Assembly (NCBI RefSeq): GCF_009017415.1
Contig: NC_092406.1
Location: 2,294,001-2,358,000, forward strand
Direction of reading: 5' to 3'
Length of the DNA: 64,000 nucleotides
DNA from: Aspergillus flavus
Taxonomy: Eukaryota > Ascomycota > Eurotiomycetes > Eurotiales > Aspergillaceae
Shown: positions 46,201-57,052 of the stretch, piece after piece
Layout: every line of letters starts with the position of its first letter
Numbering within the stretch: the stretch's first letter is position 1
Notes under the pieces: model-generated
Seen by the model: only the letters and a program-made list of their open reading frames with translations
What the model was told of the DNA's origin: nothing
Databases searched by the model: none
Position numbers and translations under genes: made by a program

Positions 46201-46796
46201 TACTCATTGATTGTTTCAGGGGGGGAAACGAAGAGGGGATATGGGATGATATGAGGCCAGGCTCTACTACGGATTGGGGGATCGTAGGGTGACTCACAGA
46301 ATCATTCGACACCATTGATGACGATCAGGGATATGTAACTAGCTATAAGCTGCTTTAGCGGCCCCCATTTGCCCCAAAGATACTATTCTTGTAATCTGAT
46401 GCGCTGATACCTTGACCGTACCTTGCTCTATGATGTAATGTACGCGGTAACACTCGGAACATGTAAGGAAATAAAATACGTCCCAACACCAACAGAAAGC
46501 CAGACTTTTGACAGAACTAATAATTTTGAAGGGTTATTATTAGTCACGGCATGCCATTTGTCTAAATGCTCACTGGCTCAATGAACGTAACCCTGTGATC
46601 CAGAAAAAAAGCCGATCTTTCCACCGCTACTATTACTAGATCCCAGCATGATACTGTCCCAGCAAACCGGGAAGAAGAGGAAAGAAAAATAAATTTCCTT
46701 CCTTAGGTAAATCGTCGCGCGGAGAGAGAGGGTCCGTCAAAACTCCAGCGCAGCTTTTGTTCTCCTACCACAAAAAAGAAAACTGTTCTAGCGGGC
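46201..46796. other. Intergenic region
   Basis: Tandem gene arrangement; it holds a 3' region and the azr1 promoter. Nothing else recognised. Confidence 0.5.
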
Positions 46797-48110
46797 ATGG
46801 TGCCCAAAACCGTATCGACTTCGGCGACTGTATTAATATCCTCGTCCTTTTCATCTCCGTTGTCGCGAAACCCACAGTGGATCGCAAACTTCAGACGACC
46901 CAGAACCGGGGTGCGACGATATAACCGCGCTGCGTGGCCGTCCTACGGCATCACCACTCCCGTCCCGGATCGTCCTCCACAGTTCCCCAGTTCCGGATCT
47001 AGGAAGTCTCCATTCTGCTTCCAGACGGGGTATGCGCTCTGTGCCAAACGGCCCTCGCGCCCCTTTCCCCCACCGTTCCTGTCCCCGCCGTCCTCGTCCT
47101 TTTCCGACCCGTTGACCACCCACTACCATAGTCAGGATAAGAGATTATCCGTCAAGGGCGAACTAGTCAGGGGGCTGAACAACGGTGACGATGCCGTATT
47201 GGTTGCGGATAATTTCCTCGGGGTCGACGACGGCGTGGGGGCATGGGCCACTAAGCCACGAGGTCATGCTGCGTGAGTTTCTTCTCCCTTTCCTGTCTGG
47301 TTTATTAGGATAAGTCATGCTCATTTCTACACACGGACAGACTCTGGTCCAGGCTTCTACTACATTTTTGGGCCCTAGAAGTCGAACGAGGAGTTAATAA
47401 TAATGCGCCGCTGGATCCAGTCGAGTACCTTCAACGGGCTTACGAAGAAACCGTCAACGCAACGACCGCCCCCAGCGAATGGTACGGAACGACGACCTCC
47501 GTAACTGCGATCTTACATTGGACCTGCGATGATGCGGGGAACGAAAAGCCTTTACTTTACGTGACTAATATAGGCGATTGCAAGTTGCTGGTCATCCGTC
47601 CAAGCGAGGAGAAGGTCCTGTTTCGGACCAAGGAACAATGGCATTGGTTCGACTGTCCCATGCAGCTGGGGACCAACAGCGTGGATACGCCGCGGAAGGA
47701 TGCAGTGATGTCTCAAGTCGCTTTGGAGGAGGATGATGTCGTACTTGCTGTGTCCGACGGTGTGTTAGACAATCTTTGGGAACATGAAATATTGTCCATT
47801 ACGCTCGAAAGCATCAAGAAGTGGAACCAGGGACGGCATGACAATACAGACCTCGAGTGGGCTCCTCCGGAGGTGCTGGCAGAAGAACGCATGGTATTCG
47901 TGGCAAGAGAGCTGCTCAAATCCGCGCTAGCTATTGCCCAGGACCCGTTCGCTGAGAGCCCGTTTATGGAGAAGGCAATTGAAGAGGGTCTCGCTATTGA
48001 AGGGGGTAAGTAGACTCCCTGCAATATAGTGAGCAGATGATTGACATGCAATAGGAAAAATGGATGACATTAGCGTGGTGGTCGGTTCCTGCAAGAGGAG
48101 GGCTTCTTGA
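46797..48110 (+). CDS. azr1: PP2C-type phosphatase, Azr1/Ptc7-like
   Basis: Metal-dependent Ser/Thr phosphatase. Three exons (46797-47272, 47341-48005 and 48055-48110) give 398 residues. The N-terminal 110 residues are Ser/Pro/Arg-rich with few acidic residues, which suits a mitochondrial targeting peptide. PP2C metal-site motifs are DDAVLVADNFLGVDDGVGAW, TNIGDCKLLVI, AVSDGVLDNLW and, from the last small exon, MDDISVVVGS. Relatives are fission yeast azr1 (5-azacytidine resistance) and yeast Ptc7, which controls coenzyme Q synthesis in mitochondria. The final intron (GTAAGT) must be removed to reach the last motif; unspliced, the protein would end early without the final metal ligand. Confidence 0.93.
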
Positions 48111-48771
48111 ACCGGACGCACGCAATAGGCTATGAAGCCTCAACTAGAAGACTAAGTGACATTTACAACAATCTCGCTTGCAGATTTCATCCTGATGCGT
48201 CCGACGCCATATATTGGCTCCCAAAGGGCTGCACTACGATACGATCATAGACTGGGAGCTGCTCCTACCCATCCCACCTGCGGGTTGACGCTGAACCGTA
48301 TCATTTCGTACCAAGCGTTCGAACATCCAAGCACTGCGCACTCGATAATAAAAGCATTACTTTAGAAGGCATGCACATTAATGCCAAAGCCACGAGATTA
48401 TGGACATATGACGTTGACCATAGCAAGTCAATACCCGGCGGGGATTGATTTGCACATGGTGAAGTTATTTTTGAAACTATGCTTCATGTAATTAGACGAT
48501 ACTGCCTCTTTTTCTTTTCTTTTCTCTATTTCTTCCTTTTCTTCAATACTCATATTCGTTCTATCTTTCAAATCTATCAATTATGTTACAGTATCATAAA
48601 GACTCTCCCAAATCTAGATAACGCACGGACCATATCCAAAGCAACAACGTTCCGCCCGGCAAAATCAGAAAAAAAGTTTCGATCTAAGAAAATCGATCGA
48701 CGCAAATCACCGACACAACTCCCACCCAACACCCTCAATCTTAATACCCTCATCGCCACCTACCCGCGAAA
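48111..48771. other. Intergenic region
   Basis: 3' region of azr1 and promoter of utp23, with a C/T-rich run at about 48505-48570. No separate gene seen. Confidence 0.5.
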
Positions 48772-49860
48772 ATGAGGGCCAAACGCTCAAAGAAGTATCG
48801 CAAGCTCATGCACCAATATGAGCTTGCATTCGGCTTCCGCGAACCATACCAAGTCCTAGGTAAGCCGCAACCAAGCGCATGCCAGAACCAAAGAAAGTCA
48901 CCTAACAAATCAACCTAGTGGACTCAAACTTCCTCAACGCCGTACACTCATTCAAGATGGAGTTACTTCCCTACCTCGAGCGAACACTTCAGGGCAAAGT
49001 CAAGCCTCGTACGTTTCAACCACAGCCCACCTACCAAACCAAAAAGATCAATACTCCAGCCTTATCTCCAAGACAACGCTAACAAGACACGATACATAGT
49101 CCTCACAAAATGCTCCCTAGCAGTCATGATGGCCAACCAACCCATCAACCCCCGCACTAACAACCCCGTCCGTCCCGCACAACTTCCCCCGCCCACCGTC
49201 CTCCCATTGCGCCACTGCTCCCACAACGAAGACGACACTCCCATCGACGAAGCGGAGTGTCTGCTTTCTCTTCTTTCGCCGTCCGCAGACGTCAAGCGGA
49301 ATAAGGAGCATTATATCCTCGCCACGGCAGACCCGGCGACGCCCAAGGCTGCGCCGCAGAACGACAAGAAGCGGAAGCGGGGTGTCGATGAGGCCGAGGT
49401 TGCGCTGAGAAAATCGAGAATGTTTAGGAGCGCGGCACGGGCTATCCCCGGTGTACCGATTGTTTATGTGAAGCGATCTGTTATGGTTTTGGAGCCGATG
49501 AGTTCGTTGAGTGAGGAGTTGAGGGATGGGTATGAGAGTGGGAAGTTTAGGGCTGGGTTGAATGATGATGCGGTTCCGAAGAGGAGTGGGGACGGGGAGA
49601 AGAAGAAGAAGGGATTTAAGAAGGTGAAGGGCCCGAATCCGTTGAGTGTTAAGAAGCCGAAGAAGAGGGATACGGAGTCGGCTCGGCCTGCGAAGAAGAG
49701 GCAGGCTGAGGATGGAGAGGGTAAGGTGTCTGCGGAGAGGACGGAAGATGGCGATTCTGCGCCCAAGGCCAAGCGGAGGAGACGTCATCATAATCGCGGT
49801 ACTAAGAATGAGGGCGAGGATGGCGGCGATGCGGCTCCTGCTGTTACGATGGAGGAGTAA
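48772..49860 (+). CDS. utp23: rRNA-processing protein Utp23
   Basis: PIN-like small-subunit processome component, needed for release of snR30 and 18S rRNA processing. Three exons (48772-48859, 48919-49008 and 49100-49860) give 312 residues. The start MRAKRSKKYRKLMHQYELAFGFREPYQVL is family-typical. Splicing restores LVDSNFLNAVHSFKMEL and KVKPLLTKCSLAVMMANQP. The zinc-binding and PIN signatures continue with LRHCSHNE, ECLLSLL and NKEHYILATAD, then IPGVPIVYVKRSVMVLEP. The C-terminal third is strongly basic (Lys/Arg runs, RRRRHHNRG), as usual for nucleolar factors. High confidence. Confidence 0.94.
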
Positions 49861-50176
49861 GCGGTTTCTGTCTGTGTGCTTGCTTGATGAAAAAGATTTC
49901 GTTATTCATGGTATGGCGTTCCGGTTGGGCAAAAGACGATTACATCAGTTTAACCCAGTGTATATCCCAATGAAACACAATCGATGTAAATCCATTCTCT
50001 CATTCCGGGCATAGTCCACACCCCTACTTAATCATACACTCACCCAGAGACCCAAGAAACAGGAAAGAAGAGAAGAGAAGAACCCAAACGCCATCCGCCA
50101 CCCAATACAACAATACAATGCAATCAATCAATCGACATGCAATACAGCCCCCATCATCACCAACCAACCGAGTACC
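49861..50176. other. Convergent intergenic region between utp23 and cmc2
   Basis: Shared 3' region of two convergent genes. Nothing else recognised. Confidence 0.5.
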
Positions 50177-50523
50177 CTACTCCTTCTTCTCAGCACCAAC
50201 ACCCGCCGGCGTAGACGAGAACCCCTGCTCAAAAGCCTTCTCATCCGCCCAGATCTTTTCAATTCGCTTCCGGTTCTCCCTCGCCGCCTCACGGTTCCGC
50301 TTGGCCCGCTCGTACCGCTCCGCGGCCAGACACTTGTTCACGTCGCGCTTGATATCGTTGCAGTTCCCGAGAGCCTTATGCAGGAAGCCCTTGGCGTGGC
50401 ATTCGTCCAACGCTGTCATGATTGCTTCGCAGTCTGTCATAGCGTTAGTTTGGGGGTTTGGTCGTATACAGGAAATGGGAGTGACGGACTGGCATTGTAG
50501 GGTGTGTGGAGGTGGGAATGCAT
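50177..50523 (-). CDS. cmc2: Cytochrome c oxidase biogenesis protein Cmc2
   Basis: Small twin-CX9C protein of the mitochondrial intermembrane space, required for cytochrome c oxidase assembly. Two exons (50523-50490 and 50433-50177) give 96 residues. Splicing joins MHSHLHTPYNA to NCEAIMTALDEC, completing the first CX9C pair. The second is CNDIKRDVNKC. A charged helix rich in Arg, Glu and Lys follows. The donor is GTCCGT, an unusual but valid GT-AG site, and the branch CTAAC lies just before GACAG. The reading from an internal ATG at 50440 would lack the proper N-terminus. It is divergent from pwp1. Confidence 0.9.
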
Positions 50524-50974
50524 TTTGAATGTGGTTTTCTTTTCCGTAGGTCTCTGAAATAAGAGATATTCCTGATTTTAATCAAAAGTTTACAAGATAA
50601 ATCTAACGTAGAAATATAGATAATCAATATCCCCCAAGGCGGCGCTTACGAGAAATCTCCGAATCCAAATCCCGGGCGGTGAAAGCCATGCATGAAATTC
50701 TGCCGGGCGGAAACTGAGGGGCCATCAAGAAAAAAAAAAAAGTAGCCGGCATTGACGATCTATCTATCGCAAATCCGCAAGACTCTTTTTTCTTGTGGAT
50801 GATATTGACTCTGGTTTGATCAGGTCAATTTGCTGATTTTTTTTTTTTACGGATTTTAACAGAAAAGTTTTTTTTTTTTGGAATATCCTTTCTATATTGA
50901 ATAGATTTGCTCGCATCTTTACGACCTTAAAAGTTTGACGATTGTTTCTTTCCTTTTATAATTGCCTTTTCACG
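50524..50974. promoter_or_regulatory. Divergent cmc2-pwp1 promoter with poly(T) tracts
   Basis: 451 bases between divergent starts. It contains T tracts at 50837-50847 (11) and 50868-50879 (12) and an A tract at about 50731-50742. Such tracts exclude nucleosomes and are common in promoters of growth genes. The role is inferred. Confidence 0.5.
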
Positions 50975-52647
50975 ATGTCTTCTATGATTACAACTACCTC
51001 TTGGGTGCGACGGGGTGTCGCGGCCCAGATGCCGATCAAATATGAGATTGATGAGGAGGAGATGAATCGGATATCGACTCTCGCGAAGATGCAGCTTGAG
51101 GATGCTCAGAGTGATCTGAAGGCTGCGCAGGAAGGGGACGACGATGACGATGATGAGGCTATGGAGGAGGATGACAAGAAGGATGTGATGGAGGAGGATT
51201 CGGGGAAGAAGACGGAGGCGACTACTGCTGAGTATGTTTGGATGTTCTCTGGCCATGTGTGGATTGATCGGATGGTCCAAACTGACCTAGCTGTAGTGAC
51301 GATGACTTGAAGGAATACGATCTCGATCACTACGACAGTGATGACGTCGACGAGGATGGCGAGAAGGCTACCATGTTCGGCAATGTTAAGTCGCTTGCTT
51401 ACCACCAGCCTGAAGAGGAGGATCCGTACCTGGTGATGCCACCGGAGGAGGAAGATGAAGAGAGAGAGGAACTGCAGATTCTTCCGACTGATAACTTGGT
51501 ACTTGCGGGTAAGGTGGAGGATGAAGTCGCGCATCTCGAGGTCTACGTCTACGAGGACCACGACGCCAATCTCTACGTGCACCATGACATCATGCTGCCG
51601 GCCATTCCTCTCTGCACTGAATGGTTGGACATGCCCGTTGGAAAGACCGCCGAGGGCCGCACTACAGGAAACTTTGTGGCTGTTGGTACGATGGAGCCCG
51701 ATATTGAGATCTGGGATCTGGACATTGTCGACTGCATGTACCCCAACGCCATCCTGGGCCAGGGTGGTGAAGGTGAAGCTAAGAAGCCAAAGAAGAAGAA
51801 GACCAAGGCGAACGACGAGTTCCACGTCGACGCGGTGCTCGCGCTGGCTGCGAATAGGCAACATCGTAATCTCCTTGCCTCCGCCTCGGCCGATCGAACG
51901 GTTAAACTTTGGGATCTCAACACCACTAAATGCGCCAAGTCTTACGCCCACCACACCGACAAGGTGTGCTCCTTGGACTGGCACCCGAAGGAATCCACCG
52001 TCTTGCTGAGTGGTAGCTACGATCGCACTGTGGTGGCCGCGGACATGAGAGCCCCCGACTCCAAGGCCCGGTGGGGTGTGGACACAGACGTCGAGAACGT
52101 GCGCTGGGATATGCACGATCCAAACTACTTCTACGTGACGACAGATGGCGGTATGGTCTATCGCTACGATGTGCGAAACGTCCCCGCCAACCCTAAGGAT
52201 TCGAAACCCGTGTGGTCCCTGCAGGCGCACGACGACTCGGTGTCAGCTTTCGACATTAACTCCGCCATTCCGGGCTTCCTGGTCACCGGTAGCACAGACA
52301 AGCAGGTCAAACTGTGGAACGTCGAGAACGACAAGCCTAGCATGGTCGTCTCACGCAAGCTGGAGGTGGGCAAAGTTTTCTCGACTACATTCGCCCCCGA
52401 TCCGGAGGTCAGCTTCCGACTGGCCGTGGCCGGCAGCAAGGGCGTCGTGCAGATCTGGGACACTTCCACCAACGCCGCAGTCCGCCGGGCTTTCGTGTCG
52501 CGGATGCCCAGTCTGGAAGGTGAGGTGCAGGAGCGCACCGTCGGTGTGCAGGCAGACCAGAATGAGTCAGATGAAGAAGATGCCGTCCAGGAGGTTGGTG
52601 CAGCCGCCGTCGGTGCGGATGGCTGGGAGTCGATGGACGAAGACTGA
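50975..52647 (+). CDS. pwp1: WD40 ribosome biogenesis protein Pwp1
   Basis: WD40 protein of pre-60S assembly (25S/5.8S rRNA processing), nucleolar. Two exons (50975-51231 and 51297-52647) give 535 residues. It begins MSSMITTTSWVRRGVAAQMP, the family's characteristic start. An acidic stretch (about 53-75) and further acidic segments follow, then FVAVGTMEPDIEIWDLD and WD repeats (ASASADRTVKLWDL, LSGSYDRTVVAADM, VTGSTDKQVKLWNV). The C-terminus is acidic and ends DGWESMDED. A Lys-rich insert (KKPKKKKTK) lies between the first repeats. The intron acceptor CTGTAG restores an Asp run. High confidence. Confidence 0.95.
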
Positions 52648-55428
52648 GGTTCTAGAAACGGGGAAAGATATCCAAAGCAAGGAGGCTATTGTGTGCGCAT
52701 TGCGTCAGTGTAGAAAGCTTCTTTGTTCGTTCTATGTGTATAGCCCTGTTTGCCTTCCGTCTGACATGCAATGAAAACGTTGATACCCGGTTTGGTCTAA
52801 ATTGCAACTGAATAGTGATCGAAATTGGGAACGGAGGGCATGTCCGTACACGGTAACGATCGACCCGATCCTGGTCGAAAACGGTCCTAGTGTGAAACGG
52901 CTCGTCTAGCCAATCAGATCCGCTTTTTAATTTGGAGATTCAATTTTCCAGAGTAAAGCCGACAATTACTTAAGTAACCCGGGAATTGGCGATGGATGTC
53001 ACGGTATCGCTTAGCGATGGGGTGAGGGGACAGTGTGATACGGGAGGCGTTGAAACAAAGAAAAAGGCGAATTAATTCACAATATGCAAGTGACAGGTAG
53101 ATTTACAATATCAGTTATTACTTTTGTTATTTTCTTTCATTATGTACTGTAGTACCAGGATCATCTGCAAATCCCCCATGGGAAGAAAAAGCAAGGCTAA
53201 AAAAAAAGAAAAAGAAGAGGCCACCAACCCAGTCAAAGTAGCAGTGGGGGCTAACCTGAGATGGTAACTCGTTAATCAGAAGGACCTCCATGATGGGTGA
53301 TATATCCGCCCTCTTTTGGCCCTTGTGACAATAAAAAGAGTTGCAAACGAAGTCCACAATTTACTTCGTGTATTAAGTTTACCCACTGGGTGGAGTTGAC
53401 CCGCGCGCATTGACACCGAAAGCCCATTGTCGGGATCAGATTTCAGATCGGTTCAGGAGTCTCGACACGCTTCTGTGCGACGAATAGGTCCTCCAAAAAA
53501 CAAAGGAATGAATGAAAGCTGATACTACCTTAAAAGTATACAGTAGGAAGTATGTTGGATCGATCAATCATATAGCACAGGAAAAAAAAAGTTTACCTAT
53601 CATACTTCGTAGATCACACACTCCACAGTCATGCACAGCACTAATAGTATTTTGGTTGGCTGGCGATACGCTGAGACACCGCGGCCGCAGAGTTGTTTCA
53701 TCCCCACTGCTGATGGTACATGGCGCTCCTGAGAGGTCATTCCGTTGCCGTTCCTGACGCCAACTCCGGCACCGTCGCTTGACTATTGCAGTGCGATGAT
53801 GCTTGAGTCGTTATGATTGCTCTGTTTTTCTTCGTCGGAGAGGTGGAAAAAAATAATTAATCAGGGACATGGATGATTCCTCCCAGGGCGGGGATACCAG
53901 GGGTCGTGCCGTCTCATGTTGGCATCTAGGACACGGGTCGAAGGAGGATACAAGTATTCTCCTATGAGAGGGATGGTATTCAGAAGGGAGGAGAAGTAGA
54001 GGTTACCTGGGTATCGAGTGGTAGTAATGGTTAGGTCATGGTTTAATTTAATGGCCATCACTCTGCGTCGTACGTGTGCCACGCAACTGAGAAAACAGCC
54101 CCGGCGCTTCGCATCGTCCATATCTACCGAATGGCAGGTCGCAAGGAACCGCGTGGGATAGTCACATCAAGCGGTCTTGGCCGTCGGAAGACCGGATCAT
54201 GCAAAGACGTCTGCCTGAGGTCAGCAGGAGATAATCGCATCTCCATTAATAGATACATAGATTGATTGATTTTTGGGGCCTTCCTTACGGGGTACTTCCG
54301 TACCGGGGGGAGAGAAAACATACCATATTTACTTTGTACTCTGGGTCAACATCGGCATTTGCGGTTCCCATGGATCACATATAGGTTCTCGAACCTGAAA
54401 AAGACCGAAATTCACGCATGAGAATCCACAAGAGTCAGGGTCCCCTGGCAGAAGGCGAAAGTTTTTCCTATTGTTCACCAAGGAACAGGCTGTTTGAACC
54501 ATAGGAGAGTGAGTGACTGAACCGTGGGAAACGCGGGAAGCATCCGACGAACAGATGGTGACTGGATAACCTTGAAGGGGACCAGCAGGTAAAACTCTAA
54601 ATGGGTGTCCATCAGCCTGGTGGATCGAAAAAGCCTGGAACACTCCCATAAGGCCATTCGCCTCCGCCCCTACCTTTTTACCTTCCTTTTCCTCTTCTTC
54701 CCCTCTCATTTACATACTTCACTTCTTTTCTTCCTTTCTTCGTTTCTTGGTCCATTCCTCCCTGGGGGATTCTTTACCTTGGATCAACTATTTCACTTCT
54801 TATTCTTTCATTCCATTCTCTTCTCCTGGATTTATTTACATGATCCTGGATTCCCTCCTTCTATCCTTGATTTGGTACTTTTTACACTTCCTTATTAAAA
54901 CCCCGTGGCGCGTCCTGGTTGTCCGCCCCGATTTAGCCAGTACAGAGTGCTGCTGCAATTATTCCACCCCTTGAGTCAATCAATCCACCCACTTGAGACG
55001 GGACTTCCCACCATCCGATTTTCTGCTGTGCAAGAAAAAGGAATCTCCGCCTCGACTTTCATTGAATGAATATCCAGAAATTTTGATCTTCGACAAGCAC
55101 CGGAGACAGATAAACAACTAAAAAAAAGAGAGAATTCGTATATCAAAGCGCACCGTCCATATCTGATAACGGACATTCCAGTCATTAATCTTCCATTCCT
55201 TCTGGTGCCAACCCCGCAATCGTCACCACACATTCTTTATCGGTACCGCAAACGAACGTTTGACAGGCACTAAAAATAGGAGGACTATTTGATAAGGAAG
55301 AGTGACGGTTGACGTGACAGTCGATCAAAAATAGCAGCTGCAATACAAATAACCTATACCAACCCGCTTCTTGGGTGAACGTTATTGACTACTATATCGC
55401 ATCGCTGTAAACTCTCGGAACCACCACC
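52648..55428. other. 2.8-kb gene-poor intergenic region
   Basis: No supported coding region. Contains A-rich runs near 53200 and 53581-53590, and a long C/T-rich stretch at about 54660-54880, well upstream of the Ser/Pro-rich gene. No RNA genes or repeats recognised. Confidence 0.45.
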
Positions 55429-56181
55429 ATGTCCTCGCTGACCCGAGCATTTACCAAGCGCCACAAGCGCCCTGAGGTGTCGGCACCGATGCCCTACAGG
55501 GAAGGACAAGTCAAATTCTCTTCTGGGACCATCAATCGGGGAAAGATCTCAGCACCGGTGGAGTTGTTGTCGACCACGAATATGCTCGCTTACAATGCGC
55601 CCGATCTTCATTCAGCGGGATCGTCGTCTACGTCATCTCTCCAATCTCCAGATGATTCGGAACTGTCTTTTGCGCATCAGAGTTTCGGATCGCCCGTCAC
55701 AACTCCCAGCGACTCTCCCATCGAGCCCAATCCTCTATCGTCGTATTTCCCCAAGCGCTCAGCGACTGTGACCAGCCATCCTCGATCCTCTACATCGACT
55801 GCATCGTCTACAGATGCGCCCTTGGTTCCCAAGCGGGCGCTTTCCCACACGAAACGGTCCCACCAAGAGTTGGCTCGTCAGCGCTCCATCTCTCGGCTAT
55901 CGCCTCCTCCGTTAAATTCCGTGCGCAGCAGCCCTGCAATTCGGCCAGCTCAGGAATACTCCAATCCCGAACCACATCCCTTTGGGAAGGAGCTGGAGCA
56001 AGTGAATGAGGTTGTGGAGGAGTTTGGTGGCGCTCGTGTGCTCGATGAAGAGGAGCTTGTTTTGCAGAACAAAGGCCTGATGAAGTTCACCGTGGACGAA
56101 TACCTAGTAGAAATTGAAGATCTTTACGGAAGCATCTTTGACGATCGAATGGGTCCGATTGCATGCGGACAGTGGCTATGA
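55429..56181 (+). CDS. Ser/Pro-rich protein of unknown function
   Basis: Single-exon frame of 250 residues with a good start context (CCACCATG). Residues about 1-40 are basic and conserved-looking (RAFTKRHKRPEV). The middle (60-185) is a low-complexity Ser/Thr/Pro segment with many SP/TP sites, likely phosphorylated and disordered. The C-terminal 65 residues are acidic and probably folded (HPFGKELEQVNEVVEEFG, LDEEELVLQNKGLMKF, VEIEDLYGSIF). No known domain recognised. It looks like a genuine conserved Eurotiales protein, probably regulatory, but this is inference. Confidence 0.75.
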   Translation: MSSLTRAFTKRHKRPEVSAPMPYREGQVKFSSGTINRGKISAPVELLSTTNMLAYNAPDLHSAGSSSTSSLQSPDDSELSFAHQSFGSPVTTPSDSPIEPNPLSSYFPKRSATVTSHPRSSTSTASSTDAPLVPKRALSHTKRSHQELARQRSISRLSPPPLNSVRSSPAIRPAQEYSNPEPHPFGKELEQVNEVVEEFGGARVLDEEELVLQNKGLMKFTVDEYLVEIEDLYGSIFDDRMGPIACGQWL

Positions 56182-57052
56182 AGCTTCATTGTCATGCGGA
56201 AGCGGCTCGATGACGTCGACCAAAACGGGAAAGAACTGGATCTTCTTGTCTCTTCATCGTTTGTTATGACCTGCTAATATTCGCTCTTTAACGAACTCGT
56301 CTGTTTTTTATTTTTTTTTTTTTTTTGTGTTCTTTTTTACCGGCTTTATACCATTGGGAGAGGAACTGTTCCTTGCGTGAATTTTTTCAATTATCTTGTG
56401 GACTATGTTTCAATTTACATATTGTATTTTCGTGATGGGTTATGTTATGCTACTGAAATCGACGGAACCGATGATGAGTCTGTACTTTTTTTTCTTTTCG
56501 ATCGAGTAGGATTAGAAACCATGCCTGCAGTTTAAACTACTTTATCTCTAAGTTCACCCGGAGTACTCCGCACGCCATTTAGTTATTTAGTACTAAAAAG
56601 TAGTGAGTAAGCCATTTCCATATTGCCCAATCAGGCACTGAGTGGTGCACGGTTACGCGCCGGTCACGCGCTGGTCACGGGGATAAGCTCCACTGAGGCC
56701 CCACAGTAAAAATTTCAAGCAGGACGCTTCTCCGCCTCGGTGTCCCTCGTTAGACCAGCTCTTCCTTTTCATCTGCTTACGTCTAACGCACTGCTTGCTA
56801 CGATTGTGTGTGTGTTAGATGACAGATGGGGCTGTTTTCGGTCATCCTTAACTCCCAGTGCGCCTATAATCTGTAGCATCAGCGGGACATTCGAGTTTTG
56901 ACCACGCTCTCGGTGTCGTGTGCTCTACGTTCATTGTTCTCCAATACTCGGCTTGTGTTATAGCGAGAGTTCTGGGATCCAACAAATGACGAGCATCGGG
57001 CAAAGTCTTCCTTCCTTCCAGCTGCATATCTGAACATTCCTGCTGACCTATC
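56182..57052. other. Intergenic region upstream of rrn3
   Basis: Tandem arrangement; it holds a long T tract near 56307-56326 and the rrn3 promoter. No separate gene. Confidence 0.5.

Noticed and set aside
49117..49791. 224-residue minus-strand frame rich in Leu and Arg
   Set aside because: Shadow of the Lys/Glu-rich utp23 coding region; composition is explained by the complement of the basic tail.
51106..52230. 374-residue open frame on the minus strand
   Set aside because: It lies antisense to pwp1, whose plus-strand product is unmistakable. The frame is a by-product of codon bias in the sense gene.
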